Shown: piece after piece, positions 18,854 to 28,470 of the stretch
Layout of the letters: each line of letters begins with the position of its first letter
Numbering within the stretch: the stretch's first letter is position 1
Origin: Caulifigura coniformis
GTDB lineage: Bacteria; Planctomycetota; Planctomycetia; Planctomycetales; Planctomycetaceae
DNA: 64,000 nt
Direction of reading: 5' to 3'
Assembly: GCF_007745175.1 (NCBI RefSeq)
Contig: NZ_CP036271.1
Span: 4,166,314-4,230,313, forward strand
Notes under the pieces: model-generated
What the model was told of the DNA's origin: nothing
Database searches by the model: none
What the model saw: the letters and a program-made list of their open reading frames with translations, nothing else
Translations under genes and position numbers: made by a program

Positions 18854-20338
18854 ATGTCTGACGCTCCGCGTTTCTGCCGTGTCATGATTGTTCGTACGCC
18901 ACGTCTGCTGATCGGGAGCGCCTTCACGGTCCAGCTTCTCGCGTTTGTTCTTTCGGTCGTCCTCGCGGGAGCGGCCTCAACGTCCTTCGCGGCCACAAGA
19001 AAATTTGCGGCGTCCAGGGCCCTGGGAACCGGCGCCGGTGATTCCGAGGCCAACGCGGCCAGGTTCGCGGACCCGAAATTCTGGGAGAGCGTGCGTCAGG
19101 AGATCACCCACGGACCGCTGACGGTCATCCTGCTCGATGGCAGCTACCTCGATGTCGTCTCGCTCTCGTCCATCGGGAACGCCGACCATCGGCTCACGGT
19201 CGAATCCCAACGACCGGGCGGAGCACTGTTCGCAGGACCGGGGCGATTCCTGGTTGGCGGGGGCCTGAACATGACGGTGCGCGGCCTCGCGTTCACCGAA
19301 ACCGATCCGAAGGCCAACATCTACAAGCTGTCGTTCGGTCTCGATTCGAAATCGGGGCGAGTTTCTGAACGGGTCCTCATCGAGGACTGCCTCTTCCACG
19401 ACTCGCTCGTCTACTACGGAACGCTTGGAGTCCATCGCGGCAGTCACCATGTGACGATCCACCGGAACACCTTCCGGAACATCGGTTTCGATGGCCACGC
19501 GCACATGATTTACACGGCCTACGATGTCCACCACATCAAGGTAATCGGCAACGATTTCCAGAACTGCCGTGGCGACTACGTGCGCTTCCGCGATAACGCC
19601 GATTTCGGCGAAGTCCGGTTCAACACGTTCCGCAGCACGGAAGCCCAGTTCAACCGGCCCTTCATCCACATCCCCGTCTTCAACGACGTCAACCCCGGCG
19701 ACGAGTTCCACGCCAGCAACTACCTGTTCACCGACAACCGCATGGAGTACGAGTCGACGGCCGGGTCACCCGATCGACGCAATGCCATGGGCTACCTCTC
19801 GAGCGGATTCGAGCCCGCCCACGTTCACATGCTGCCGACCGCGGCCGAAGGAAAAGTGCTGCAGCAGGGAACGACCGATGCCAAACGTCAATTGCTGCTC
19901 GATCAATACGGCATCGACTTGCGCAAGGTGCGGGTCTACCGAAATGAAATCCAGAACCAGAACCGGACGTTCCACTACTGGGCGAATCCCGCCCTCGGCG
20001 CGAAGTCTCGCGGATGGTCCGGATTCGCCGAGATGGCGGATGCAATCAACGTCTCGCCTCCCAGGCCCGGAGACGTTCATGTTGACGGCCTGCTGGACGC
20101 GACCGATGTGGCCTATTTCCAGCGTGGACTCGCCGCATCCGATGAGCGCGCCTTTCTGCTCGACGACGCCATCTGGTTCGGCGACTACCAGGCGGCCGAC
20201 ATGAATGGCGACGGAGCCGTGAACACGGCGGACATTCCCGCATTCATCGAGCGCTGCCGCGGACACGTGCCCGATGAAGCCCTGCAGTCGCTGTTCAAGA
20301 CGGCCGCAGAAATGCAGAAGCAACGAACCGCGCATTGA
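18854..20338 (+). CDS. Secreted beta-helix protein with C-terminal dockerin
   Basis: 494 residues: signal peptide (cleavage near SFAATRKF), then a right-handed beta-helix region (about 45-390) with repeated segments such as HHVTIHRNTFRNIGFDG and IKVIGNDFQNCRGDYVRF, then a type I dockerin at the C-terminus with the two calcium-loop halves VDGLLDATDVAYFQRGL and DMNGDGAVNTADIPAFIERC. The helix resembles polysaccharide lyase family 6 (alginate/chondroitin lyases), but catalytic residues were not confirmed. The dockerin suggests it docks to a cohesin or is retained on the surface. An alternative ATG is at 18884. Confidence 0.8.
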   Translation: MSDAPRFCRVMIVRTPRLLIGSAFTVQLLAFVLSVVLAGAASTSFAATRKFAASRALGTGAGDSEANAARFADPKFWESVRQEITHGPLTVILLDGSYLDVVSLSSIGNADHRLTVESQRPGGALFAGPGRFLVGGGLNMTVRGLAFTETDPKANIYKLSFGLDSKSGRVSERVLIEDCLFHDSLVYYGTLGVHRGSHHVTIHRNTFRNIGFDGHAHMIYTAYDVHHIKVIGNDFQNCRGDYVRFRDNADFGEVRFNTFRSTEAQFNRPFIHIPVFNDVNPGDEFHASNYLFTDNRMEYESTAGSPDRRNAMGYLSSGFEPAHVHMLPTAAEGKVLQQGTTDAKRQLLLDQYGIDLRKVRVYRNEIQNQNRTFHYWANPALGAKSRGWSGFAEMADAINVSPPRPGDVHVDGLLDATDVAYFQRGLAASDERAFLLDDAIWFGDYQAADMNGDGAVNTADIPAFIERCRGHVPDEALQSLFKTAAEMQKQRTAH

Positions 20339-20406
20339 GAGGCCCCGCAACGCGTTTCCGGAAAGCCCCGCGGACGCTGTCCGGGAAATCGAAGGGACCA
20401 GCCTCG

Positions 20407-20847
20407 TCACTTCGACGTCAGTTCAAACTTGAAGTCGTTCTTGGCAGGATCTGCGTCGACCGTTGCTGTCAGGCCGGACTTTTTGTGATCGGTGAATTTC
20501 TTGGCGAACGGGGGCGGGCCGGGCTTCTTGTAGCCATCCATTCCGGGCATCGCCTCTTGGACTTCGAGAATCGGCGCCACCGACACCGAGTACGTTCCGA
20601 CGACCGCGCCGTCGCCCGGCGTGTTCGTCATCAGCGTAAACCTTCCTTCGCTATCCGTTTCGCCAGTAGCGACCTTGCCCTGGGTCGGCATGAACGCCAC
20701 TGAGAGCTTGCCCATCGGTCGGCCGTCGACGGTGATTGTACCCGTCGCAGGAACGGTCTTCGGAGCATCGCCACCACCGCCCCCGCAGCCGACCGAATTG
20801 ATGCAAACACAGAGCAACAGCGTGAACGCATTCAGATTTCGCAACAT
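20407..20847 (-). CDS. Lipoprotein with carboxypeptidase-regulatory-like domain
   Basis: 146 residues. A signal peptide ends in the lipobox SVGC, followed by a Gly-rich linker. The body has the regulatory-like domain order GTITVDGRPMGKLSVAFMP, then TDSEGRFTLMTNTPGDGAVV and GTYSVSVAP. Such lipoproteins are common right after DUF1559 pseudopilins in planctomycetes, and here the pseudopilin is the upstream gene on the same strand. The ATG at 20847 has GAGG upstream. It is probably a cell-surface-facing partner; the function is unknown. Confidence 0.8.
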   Translation of the reverse strand: MLRNLNAFTLLLCVCINSVGCGGGGGDAPKTVPATGTITVDGRPMGKLSVAFMPTQGKVATGETDSEGRFTLMTNTPGDGAVVGTYSVSVAPILEVQEAMPGMDGYKKPGPPPFAKKFTDHKKSGLTATVDADPAKNDFKFELTSK

Positions 20848-21147
20848 CTGTAGTTCATCCTCGGCAAAACGAAAATTGACGAAACCTGGAACCTGAAAAC
20901 CACGCTGCAACGAGGTGCGGACGTTCCATTGGAGTGAGTGCGACGCTTTCCGTTGCTGGGCAGGTGGTCGATTCAATCGGCGGCCGTGTTCATGCTGCTT
21001 CGTCGACGAGCCTCGGGCAGTGTTTCCTTTGCGTTCGCGCGAGCAGCAGGCACGCTCCCCGACGAAGGACATCGCCACGCAGCCAGGGCCGTCACTGTCT
21101 GGTAAGCGGCAACACTCAGCCGCCGAAGGATTGGAATCTGGATACTG

Positions 21148-21172
21148 CGCGCGCCGACTTGTACGGCGCGCG
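21148..21172 (-). terminator. Strong GC hairpin between pseudopilin and lipoprotein genes
   Basis: A perfect 9-bp stem (CGCGCGCCG-type arms at 21148-21156 and 21164-21172) with a 7-base loop lies about 70 bases past the pseudopilin stop. The 391-base gap 20848-21238 holds no other gene. Confidence 0.55.
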
Positions 21173-21238
21173 GACACGCCAGAATGATCCAGTCGCGCCA
21201 CGATCCGCTGAACCGTGGCGCGCGAATTCCACCGAATG

Positions 21239-22228
21239 TCAGAACTCGCCTTGCACTTCACCGCTGCTTACCGTGCCGGCGGCGCGGTACAGGCCAATGT
21301 CGATGTTCTCGCTGACGAAGCGGGCACTGCCGTCAAGCATCGAGAAGTGGCCACCGCCCACGTGCTTGCTGTTGAAGCCGAAGTTGTTGTTCCAGTCATT
21401 CGGAGCCGGAGGCAGCTTCGCGGATCGGTTCAGGGGAATGGCCGCGGTCGCAGTGGAAGCGTTGGAGTTGTACCACCAGTTCCACTGCGAGTACGCCGGG
21501 AGAGCCTCGCCGGAAGCGAATGTGTTGCTCGTCCCGTCGACGACATCTCGTACTCGCGTCGGGCCGTTCGTGGCCGACTGATTCGAACACAGGATGCCGT
21601 TCCCCATGTTCAGGCCATCCGTTGAGGGTGCATTCCGCCCTGCGGGGTTCGGAACAGGATTATAAGCCGCGTTTCCGTACTGCCAGTTGCTCCCCATGCA
21701 GGCCTTATAGTTGGTTACACCCCATACAGTGCCGTCGGGATTGTAATCAGACCGTCTCGTCGCGGCCGAACCGCCCAGCCGGCCGTTGTTGTTGCCATCA
21801 TCGGACGGGCACAGGTAAACGGGCAACGCCATCGCGGCGATCGACTGGTTGTTCGGATTGTTCACGAAGAAACTGGCCCAGGTCCCGCCCGAACCGCTGA
21901 AGTCGATCTTGTTATAAAGCGGCGCCTGGTCGACATAAGGCAGGATGAATTGCAGCCAGCTGCGGGCAGAGTTGGCGATCGCAGGGCCGTCGTTCGCATT
22001 CCCCAGAATGTTGCGCAGCGAATAGTTGACCGGGAACACGTTGAATGTGTCGTGATAGTTGTAGAACGCCAGCCCGATCTGCTTCATGTTGTTCTTGCAC
22101 TGCGTCCGCCGGGCGGCCTCGCGGGCCTGCTGAACAGCGGGAAGCAGCAGTGCGATCAGGATCGCGATGATCGCGATCACCACCAGCAATTCAATCAGCG
22201 TAAAGGCAACTCTTCGATTCCGTGGCAT
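21239..22228 (-). CDS. DUF1559 pseudopilin (H-X9-DG family)
   Basis: 329 residues. It starts with a type IV prepilin-like leader and helix ([20 protein letters not shown]), followed by [20 protein letters not shown], the hallmark of DUF1559. The C-terminal [20 protein letters not shown] is the H-X9-DG motif. These proteins are hugely expanded in planctomycetes and probably assemble into or beside pseudopili. The downstream regulatory-like lipoprotein is its usual companion. The ATG at 22228 is supported by the leader's position. Confidence 0.93.
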   Translation of the reverse strand: MPRNRRVAFTLIELLVVIAIIAILIALLLPAVQQAREAARRTQCKNNMKQIGLAFYNYHDTFNVFPVNYSLRNILGNANDGPAIANSARSWLQFILPYVDQAPLYNKIDFSGSGGTWASFFVNNPNNQSIAAMALPVYLCPSDDGNNNGRLGGSAATRRSDYNPDGTVWGVTNYKACMGSNWQYGNAAYNPVPNPAGRNAPSTDGLNMGNGILCSNQSATNGPTRVRDVVDGTSNTFASGEALPAYSQWNWWYNSNASTATAAIPLNRSAKLPPAPNDWNNNFGFNSKHVGGGHFSMLDGSARFVSENIDIGLYRAAGTVSSGEVQGEF

Positions 22229-22915
22229 GAGTGCACTCGCGAATGGAGGATGTCGAAAACATCAGCACGCAATTCAGCAAGACGCGGAGAAAAGAAGCGA
22301 TTCATCCTGACGCAGGAACTTCACGTTCATTTCGAGCTTACCCCTGTGTGCGCATTCGCAACATGAGATAAATGGCAATCGAATGAAGGTATTTGGAATT
22401 GCTGCAATTTGCGGCAGGCAAGCGCTCGATCGGGCAACACCGGCGAAGTCGGTGAACTGCAACGACCTTGCCGCCGGATCGCCCCTCCGGACCGCGCGCA
22501 ACCTCTCACGATGGGTGAGGAGACCCTGATCGAATGAGGACCCGGACCAATGACTCCGAACCCGCTGCACGCCGCCACCATGACTCATCCCTCGGTCGCC
22601 CATCCATCAGCGCCACGGGCGTCCAGTCCTTCTCGAAGTCCATCGACCCGGAAGGGCCTCGGCAAAACAGCCCGAGTCACCCCTGCGCCACGCGCCGCCA
22701 GCACGGCCCGACGCCATCAATCTCCAGTTCCCCAGGGGAGAGAAGGCGACAATAACTGACCACAGCATAACCCTGTAATTCTCGCTCCCCTCGCCTAGAA
22801 ACCCCTGCCAATTCTTCCCCTTCCTCCCCGCTTCCGGCAGTGTGTTCCGAGCCGCGCGGTTCTCTTCTGTGACGGCGAAGCACTTCTGGAAACCTGATTG
22901 TCGAGGATCTACGCG
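22229..22915. other. Intergenic region with no recognisable gene
   Basis: 687 bases between the divergent pseudopilin and EthD-like genes. The frames here are short and show no family motifs. It presumably holds both promoters. A short inverted repeat (TTCCCC A GGGGAG) lies near 22730-22745. No tRNA or structured RNA was recognised. Confidence 0.5.
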
Positions 22916-23242
22916 ATGACCCGACTTACAGTGCTCTATGGCCACCCCGAAAACCCGGCCGCGTTCGACCGCTATTAGCACGAGGTCCACGTTCCCCTGG
23001 CGCAAACGATGAAAGGCCTCAAGGGCTGGACGATCGGCAAGTGCGAACCGGCGACGCCCGGCGATCGGCCGCCGTACTACATGATCGTCGGACTGTACGC
23101 GGACTCACGACCCATCCTGGAGGCGATGCTGCAGTCCCCGGAGGGACAGGCGACAGTGGCCGACCTGGCGAATTTCGCCACGGGCGGGGCGAAATTCTTC
23201 TATGACGAAGAAACAGTTCTGATTCCTTTCCGTCTCGAATGA
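22916..23242 (+). pseudogene. EthD-family gene interrupted by an in-frame TAG
   Basis: The ATG at 22916 has GAGGA 8 bases upstream. The frame reads MTRLTVLYGHPENPAAFDRY, then TAG at 22976-22978, then HEVHVPLAQTMKGLKGW and on without further damage to 23242. EthD-family proteins normally have a Tyr-Tyr pair before the xxHxPLA motif, so the TAG sits where TAT or TAC is expected and is one substitution away. The remaining open frame from 23009 (77 residues) lacks the N-terminal strand. Alternatives are a sequencing error or stop-codon readthrough. About 108 residues in all is normal for the family. Confidence 0.75.
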
Positions 23243-23404
23243 CAGATCCGTCGATGCTCGTCCCGGGGAATGGCTCGGCGCCGGCCTCGAACCGGAGATT
23301 TTTTCTCAGTCAGCGCGCAGAACGTGGCGGATGTGGGCGTATCGAGAGGGGACTGCGGGTTTGCAGCGTCTCCCTGAAAATCGCGTTCACAGAAAGCCAC
23401 TTCG

Positions 23405-24427
23405 ATGAAACGTCCTGTTCGCCGTTCCAGCCACTCGCAGGCCTGCAACCTTTCGCCCGCCTGCATTCGCCTGGAAGACCGTCAGTTGCTCTCAGGAAAC
23501 GTCGTCGTCGCCTTCGACGGCACGAACCTGGTCATCACGGGTGACAGCTCCGCCAATCAGGTGCAGGTCTTCTACGACGGTGCGGACGTGATCGTCCGCG
23601 GCCTCGAAGACACGAAAATCAACGGCGGCAATGCCGACTTCGTTGCCGCCGCCGCGACCAACACCCTCCCCGGCGACGTGCTGGTGAACCTCCAGAAGGG
23701 AAACGACCTGTTCTATGTGAGTGACGGCGTCGTGGTGACGGGCGACGTGAGGGTCCAGCCTGGCGCTGGCCACGACAAGACGGTCATCACCGACGCCACG
23801 GTCGGCGGCGACATCGTCATCGGCATGCCGTTCGACATCGCGGATGACCCGGGAAATGACAGCGTCGCCGTCGACAACACGACCGCGACGTCCGTCATCG
23901 TGGCCACCGGGGCCGGGCACGATGTGGTGTTCATGACCAGCGTCGCCGCATCCGAAGATGTGATCGTCCTGATGGGAGCCGGAAACGATGCCCTCTCCGG
24001 CAACTTTACGGCCAACTCGAACGTGCTGGTCGGGGCCGGGGCCGGCAACGACCTGTTCGTCGGCGAGTTCCAGGCCGGTGGTTTCGGCATCGACATGGAA
24101 GCGGGAAATGACCTGCTGTTCCTCAGCGAAGTCGATCAGTCCGATCCGGCCAGGCAGGCGTCGATCAACCTCGGCGCCGGCAACGACAAGGCGACCATCG
24201 GTTTGGATTCCGCGTCCTTAGCCTCCTTCTTGTCGGTGACGGGAAGCTCGGGGACGGACAAGTTCTTTCTGGCCCCGGGAGCGACGCTGGCCGAGGGGTT
24301 GCTCATCTCCGACGTTGAGTCGACGGCGCCCTACATCGTGGTGAGTGATCCGGCGGCAATGAAGCCCTTCAAATCGAGTCTCAAGCGATTTGAAGCCTTC
24401 GTCGACGCGATCTCAATGCTGCCGTAA
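23405..24427 (+). CDS. LEPR-XLL-type surface protein with GAGND repeats
   Basis: 340 residues. The N-terminus has a basic stretch and then IRLEDRQLLSGNVVVAF, a variant of the planctomycete LEPR-XLL sorting region. The body is a run of beta-rich repeats with a Gly-Ala-Gly-Asn/His-Asp theme (GAGHDVVF, GAGNDALSG, GAGAGNDLFVG, GAGNDKATIG), similar to calcium-binding beta-roll repeats. It is probably exported and surface-attached. No catalytic domain is seen. A long hairpin follows at 24482-24533. Confidence 0.8.
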   Translation: MKRPVRRSSHSQACNLSPACIRLEDRQLLSGNVVVAFDGTNLVITGDSSANQVQVFYDGADVIVRGLEDTKINGGNADFVAAAATNTLPGDVLVNLQKGNDLFYVSDGVVVTGDVRVQPGAGHDKTVITDATVGGDIVIGMPFDIADDPGNDSVAVDNTTATSVIVATGAGHDVVFMTSVAASEDVIVLMGAGNDALSGNFTANSNVLVGAGAGNDLFVGEFQAGGFGIDMEAGNDLLFLSEVDQSDPARQASINLGAGNDKATIGLDSASLASFLSVTGSSGTDKFFLAPGATLAEGLLISDVESTAPYIVVSDPAAMKPFKSSLKRFEAFVDAISMLP

Positions 24428-24481
24428 GGTCGTCAAACCGCCCGAGTGGCAGCCCGGGAGGACATGATCTCGATGAAAGCG

Positions 24482-24533
24482 GCAGCACGAACCGGCGAAT
24501 GACCATGCAAATGGACGTTCGCCGGTTTGCTGC
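24482..24533 (+). terminator. Long hairpin after the LEPR-XLL gene
   Basis: GCAGCA / TGCTGC outer arms and AACCGGCGAA / TTCGCCGGTT inner arms (10 bp, perfect) are separated by a 2-base bulge. An inner CCAT/ATGG can extend it. No T-run follows. Confidence 0.6.
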
Positions 24534-24651
24534 ATTGTGGAGGCGGTCAACCGCTCACATGAAAACGCGTCTTGCCCACATTCCGCTGGCCGGTGTAAAT
24601 AGCCGCGCCAATTGATGAAGTGATTTCGGGTTTCTCTTCCAGGCAGCGTTG

Positions 24652-25773
24652 ATGGCGACGCGACGGCGGCTTTCGCACAGCTCGAAGACGGTTCTCCGAC
24701 TCATGGTCCGGTGGATCGCCGGTGGAGTCGTCGCCACGCTGCTGATGTGGCTCGTTTCAGGCGCGTTTGTCGATTCCGTGACAACGCTCGCCTATTCACC
24801 CGAATTGGGACGCTACGTCCACCAGCCGGGCGTGGTTCGCCGAGTCCGCACGGAAGGCTGGGCCGACTCGCGGTACGGCTCGCTGGACATCCTCGGAACT
24901 CCGAACGCGGAAGCGAATCGTGGGCGCTGCGTGATGGTCTGGGGCGATTCCTTCGTCGAAGGATCGCAGGTGGACGACGACGCGAAAGTCGCCAATCAGT
25001 TGATGCAGCTCCTCAGTCCCCTTGATCTGGGCGGGATCGGAGTCGGCCTCTCCGGGCGCGCGGCCGTCGACATCTACTTCGACCTCCCGAAGTACGAGAA
25101 GCTTCTCGAGCCAACGGCCCACTTCGTGATTCTTCCGAGCATCGATGACGCCTGCCCGGATGGAGTGGCGTTTCGATCGGCCCCAAAGCTGGAACTGGTG
25201 CCTCGGCCCGAGCCGACGCAGTTCCTGGGGCTGCGGGAATTTGTGGCCAACTCCCGCGCTGAGTTCCTGTATTCGGCTTACCTCAACCTCAAGGCGGCCC
25301 TGCCTGCTGCCGGGGTTCGCTCGCTGCGATTCTCACTGGGACCGGCGCCCGTGGCTCTCGCAGCGGAAAAATCCAGGCCAAAGCCAGAGGATCTTGTCGA
25401 TTCGTGGCGGTTTCTGATCCGGGAGTTCCGCAGGCAGACGGATCGGCCGGTTACGTTCGTCTACGCCCCGAACGTCCCGCTGATTGAGGCGGGGCAATTG
25501 ATTCGCGAGCACGGCGAAGAGGAATATGTTCAGAGGTTTGCGAAGGTCTGCCATGAGGAACGGACGGCATTCATCGACATGACGCCGCGGTTCCTGGCGT
25601 TTTACGAGAAGACGGGCAGGTTCCCCTGCGGCTTCGCGAACAGCCAGGTTTCAAAGGGACATTGGAACAGTGATGGGCATCGGCTGGTCGCCGAGGCGAT
25701 CGCTGGAGACTGCGAGCGGCTGGTCCGCCTGGAACGCCGACAGGGACGTCGAGATGTTGTTCACGCAGATTGA
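24652..25773 (+). CDS. Membrane-anchored SGNH hydrolase-like protein (AlgX/AlgJ type)
   Basis: 373 residues with one N-terminal membrane helix (around VRWIAGGVVATLLMWLVSG). The mature part has the SGNH nucleophile block VMVWGDSFVEGSQ (about residue 100) and a late NSDGHRLVAEAI with the Asp/His pair. The next gene is an MBOAT acyltransferase whose start overlaps this gene by 20 bases. The SGNH-plus-MBOAT arrangement is the known alginate/cellulose O-acetylation type, so this is probably the periplasmic partner. The polymer substrate is unknown. The ATG at 24652 is preferred over the TTG before it. Confidence 0.8.
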   Translation: MATRRRLSHSSKTVLRLMVRWIAGGVVATLLMWLVSGAFVDSVTTLAYSPELGRYVHQPGVVRRVRTEGWADSRYGSLDILGTPNAEANRGRCVMVWGDSFVEGSQVDDDAKVANQLMQLLSPLDLGGIGVGLSGRAAVDIYFDLPKYEKLLEPTAHFVILPSIDDACPDGVAFRSAPKLELVPRPEPTQFLGLREFVANSRAEFLYSAYLNLKAALPAAGVRSLRFSLGPAPVALAAEKSRPKPEDLVDSWRFLIREFRRQTDRPVTFVYAPNVPLIEAGQLIREHGEEEYVQRFAKVCHEERTAFIDMTPRFLAFYEKTGRFPCGFANSQVSKGHWNSDGHRLVAEAIAGDCERLVRLERRQGRRDVVHAD

Positions 25774-27181
25774 GTTCGCGATCTTCTATGCGATCGTCCT
25801 GCTGTTCATGGTCGTGGTCCGCTCGAACAACGCGCGGAAGTGGTGGCTGCTCGGCGCGAGCATGTACTTCTACGGCTACTGGGACGTGCGGTTCCTGGCC
25901 CTGCTGGCATTCTCGACGATCGTCGATTTCTACGTCGCGCTCGCGATCGAACGGACGGACGATCCGGCGCGGCGGAAACGATGGCTGCTCGTGAGCCTGT
26001 GCACGAACCTGGGTGTGCTGGGCTTCTTCAAGTACTTCAACTTCTTCATTTCCTCGGCCGGTGCGATCCTGGGGCCGCTGGGATTGGAAGTGCAGACACT
26101 GAATATCGTGCTGCCGATCGGGATCTCGTTTTTCACATTCCAGACCCTGAGCTACACGATCGACATCTATCGCAAGGAGATTCCGGCCTGCCGCAGCCTC
26201 CGCGACTTCGCGATGTTTGTCGCATTCTTCCCTCAGCTGGTGGCGGGGCCCATTGTGCGGGCCCGTGATTTCCTTCCACAGCTCGATTCGCTGCGACCAT
26301 TGTCATTCGAACGTGGCCTGCACGGATTTCGGCAGTTCACTCTCGGCCTTTTCAAGAAAGTGTTTATCGCCGACGGGCTGAGCGGGTTCGTGAACTCGGT
26401 ATTCGCAGGGCCCGAGCTTTTCGATGGAGCGACAGTCTGGCTGGCGGTGATCGGTTTCTCGATCCAGATTTACTGCGATTTCTCAGGCTACTCCGATATG
26501 GCAATCGGGCTGGCCCGCGTGCTGGGGTACGACTTTCCGGAGAACTTCCGGATGCCCTACCTGGCGACCTCCGTCGCGGAGTTCTGGCATCGCTGGCACA
26601 TCTCGCTGTCGACCTGGCTCAGGGACTACCTGTACATCCCACTCGGCGGCAACCGTCGCGGGGAACGCAGGGCTTACATCAATCTGATGCTGACGATGCT
26701 CCTGGGCGGACTCTGGCACGGAGCTGCGTGGGTGTTCGTGATCTGGGGCGGCCTTCATGGAGCGGCGCTGGGCATTCACCGGCTGTGGAGCCGACGCTCC
26801 GGCGCGCGGTCCAATCCACCGAAGCATCCCGTTGCGGCGGGGATCGAAACGATCGCATCGTGGGTCATGACGATGCTGGTCGTCATCGTAGGCTGGGTTT
26901 TCTTTCGATCGACAGACGGCGGCCTGCCCCAGGCGCTGGCAGTCCTCGACAGGATGTTCCTGCATCCGCTGCAGGGTGTTTCCTGGATTCATCCGTTCGT
27001 CGTCGGAATCATCGCACTGATGGCGCTGCTGCATGCCTGGGCCGGCGCGAATGTTTTTCCGCGTGTTCGACGGCTTCCGCTTGGGGCGTGGTACACGCCG
27101 GTGGCGATTTTCCTGATGCTGTGGGCGATCGTCGTCTTTCCGGCGAAGGAGTTTGCTCCGTTCATCTACTTCCAGTTCTGA
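25754..27181 (+). CDS. MBOAT O-acyltransferase (AlgI-like)
   Basis: 475 residues, about 10-12 membrane helices. It has the AlgI-type pattern: FTFQTLSYTIDIYRKEIPAC, FFPQLVAGPIVRARDFLPQL, EFWHRWHISLSTWLRDYLY with IPLGGNRRG after it, and GLWHGAAWVFVIWGGLHG with the catalytic His. The ATG at 25754 starts LFTQIEFAIFYAIVLLF, which is where the first helix begins; an upstream in-frame ATG would add a non-membrane extension read through the previous gene. Start overlaps the SGNH gene, so translation is coupled. The enzyme probably moves acetyl groups across the membrane to an exopolysaccharide. Confidence 0.9.
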   Translation: MLFTQIEFAIFYAIVLLFMVVVRSNNARKWWLLGASMYFYGYWDVRFLALLAFSTIVDFYVALAIERTDDPARRKRWLLVSLCTNLGVLGFFKYFNFFISSAGAILGPLGLEVQTLNIVLPIGISFFTFQTLSYTIDIYRKEIPACRSLRDFAMFVAFFPQLVAGPIVRARDFLPQLDSLRPLSFERGLHGFRQFTLGLFKKVFIADGLSGFVNSVFAGPELFDGATVWLAVIGFSIQIYCDFSGYSDMAIGLARVLGYDFPENFRMPYLATSVAEFWHRWHISLSTWLRDYLYIPLGGNRRGERRAYINLMLTMLLGGLWHGAAWVFVIWGGLHGAALGIHRLWSRRSGARSNPPKHPVAAGIETIASWVMTMLVVIVGWVFFRSTDGGLPQALAVLDRMFLHPLQGVSWIHPFVVGIIALMALLHAWAGANVFPRVRRLPLGAWYTPVAIFLMLWAIVVFPAKEFAPFIYFQF

Positions 27182-27188
27182 AGCAGCG

Positions 27189-28379
27189 TCAGTTCAGTTC
27201 GAGCAGGACGAACTTGAGGTATCGCAGTTCCGGACAAACCAGCGGCCAGGGATGGTCGACCGGTTGACCGGTGATGGCGGCGACACGAGCCCGGCGTCTG
27301 GACTGCGACATGGCCGACACGAGGATCTCCAGGAACATCGATTCACTGATGTGGCTGGAACAGGAACTCGCGGCAAGCAGGCCACCGGGCTCGACGACCT
27401 TCGCGGCCGCGGTCATCAGCTTCTGGTAGGCGCCTTTGGCCCGCTCGACGCTCTTGGCTGAAGGGGCGAACGACGGCGGGTCGACGATCACGATGTCCCA
27501 GCGGCGCCCCTGCCCTGCGGTCTGTTCGAGGAACTCGAAAGCATCCGTGGCGATGGACGTGTGGTTTCCTTCCTCAAGGCCGTTCATCCTCCAGTGGCGG
27601 TCGCAGATGGCAACGGCCGGGCCGGCCGAGTCGACGGACGTGACCTTTCGGGCGCCACCCACGCCGGCTGCGATGGAAAAGCCGCCTGTATACGAGAACA
27701 GATTGAGCACCGTCTTGCCGGCGGACAGGTCGCGAATGATCCGGCGGTTCTCTCGCTGGTCGAGAAAGAAACCGGTCTTTTGTCCCTTCTGGACGTTCGA
27801 CGTGAATTTCAACCCGTGCTCGAGGAATTCCGGTTCGACATCTGGATCTCCGGCGACCACTTCGGCGCCCTCCTCACCCCGTGTGCGGCAGACAACGCCT
27901 TTCAACGACAGCTTCTCAAGCAGCCACTCGCCAATGCCGGCGGCATTCCAGAAGCCTTCCGGGCCCGAACCGTCGAGCTTGAGCACTCCAGTCGTCCCGT
28001 AGAGATCGATCACAAGGCCGGGGAGGCCATCCCCTTCGCCGTTCGACAGGCGGTAGCCGGTGGTCTGTGGAGTGGTGACAGATTGCCGCAGGTGCACAGC
28101 CCGTTCGAGCTGTCGGGAGGCCCATTCGTCATCGACTCGGCCACCTTCCGGCTGGCAGACGCGGAAGGCGACGGGGCTGCCGGGGTCGTACATCCCGGTC
28201 GCGATTCTGCGTCGGCCGTCACTGGCGAAGAGTTCGGCGACGGAGCCGGGCTGGGCCTGGGGAACGTCGCGGAGGGCGTCGCGATAGACCCAGGGGTGGC
28301 CGGAACGAACCGACCGGACGAGGTCGCGGGCCAGCGTGAGGCGGATCAGGCGCGGAGAATGATGGAGCAGCTGGGACAC
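27189..28379 (-). CDS. RlmI-like 23S rRNA methyltransferase (PUA + SAM domain)
   Basis: 396 residues. N-terminal PUA-type domain (RSVRSGHPWVYRDALRDV), then a class I SAM methyltransferase fold with TVLNLFSYTGGFSIAA (SAM-binding), TSVDSAGPAVAICDRHWRMN and the catalytic-type IVIVDPPSFAPSAKSVERA. This fits the RlmI/YccW group that methylates a cytosine in 23S rRNA; the precise site in this organism is inferred. The start is GTG at 28379. It converges with the MBOAT gene with 7 bases between. Upstream lies a repeated region with a small ORF in the same direction. Confidence 0.88.
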   Translation of the reverse strand: MSQLLHHSPRLIRLTLARDLVRSVRSGHPWVYRDALRDVPQAQPGSVAELFASDGRRRIATGMYDPGSPVAFRVCQPEGGRVDDEWASRQLERAVHLRQSVTTPQTTGYRLSNGEGDGLPGLVIDLYGTTGVLKLDGSGPEGFWNAAGIGEWLLEKLSLKGVVCRTRGEEGAEVVAGDPDVEPEFLEHGLKFTSNVQKGQKTGFFLDQRENRRIIRDLSAGKTVLNLFSYTGGFSIAAGVGGARKVTSVDSAGPAVAICDRHWRMNGLEEGNHTSIATDAFEFLEQTAGQGRRWDIVIVDPPSFAPSAKSVERAKGAYQKLMTAAAKVVEPGGLLAASSCSSHISESMFLEILVSAMSQSRRRARVAAITGQPVDHPWPLVCPELRYLKFVLLELN

Positions 28380-28470
28380 AGAGCGTGGGGAGACCTAAGG
28401 ACACAGGGACGGCCGATCCGGCATTTGAGCAGATCGGCGGAAGTAAATCGGCGTCGGGCGCTGTTTCCGG

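Noticed and set aside
20339-20406. Terminator from the TTTCCGG/CCGGGAAA pair between convergent genes
   Set aside because: The stem is imperfect and competes with a self-complementary TTTCCGGAAA; too weak to annotate.
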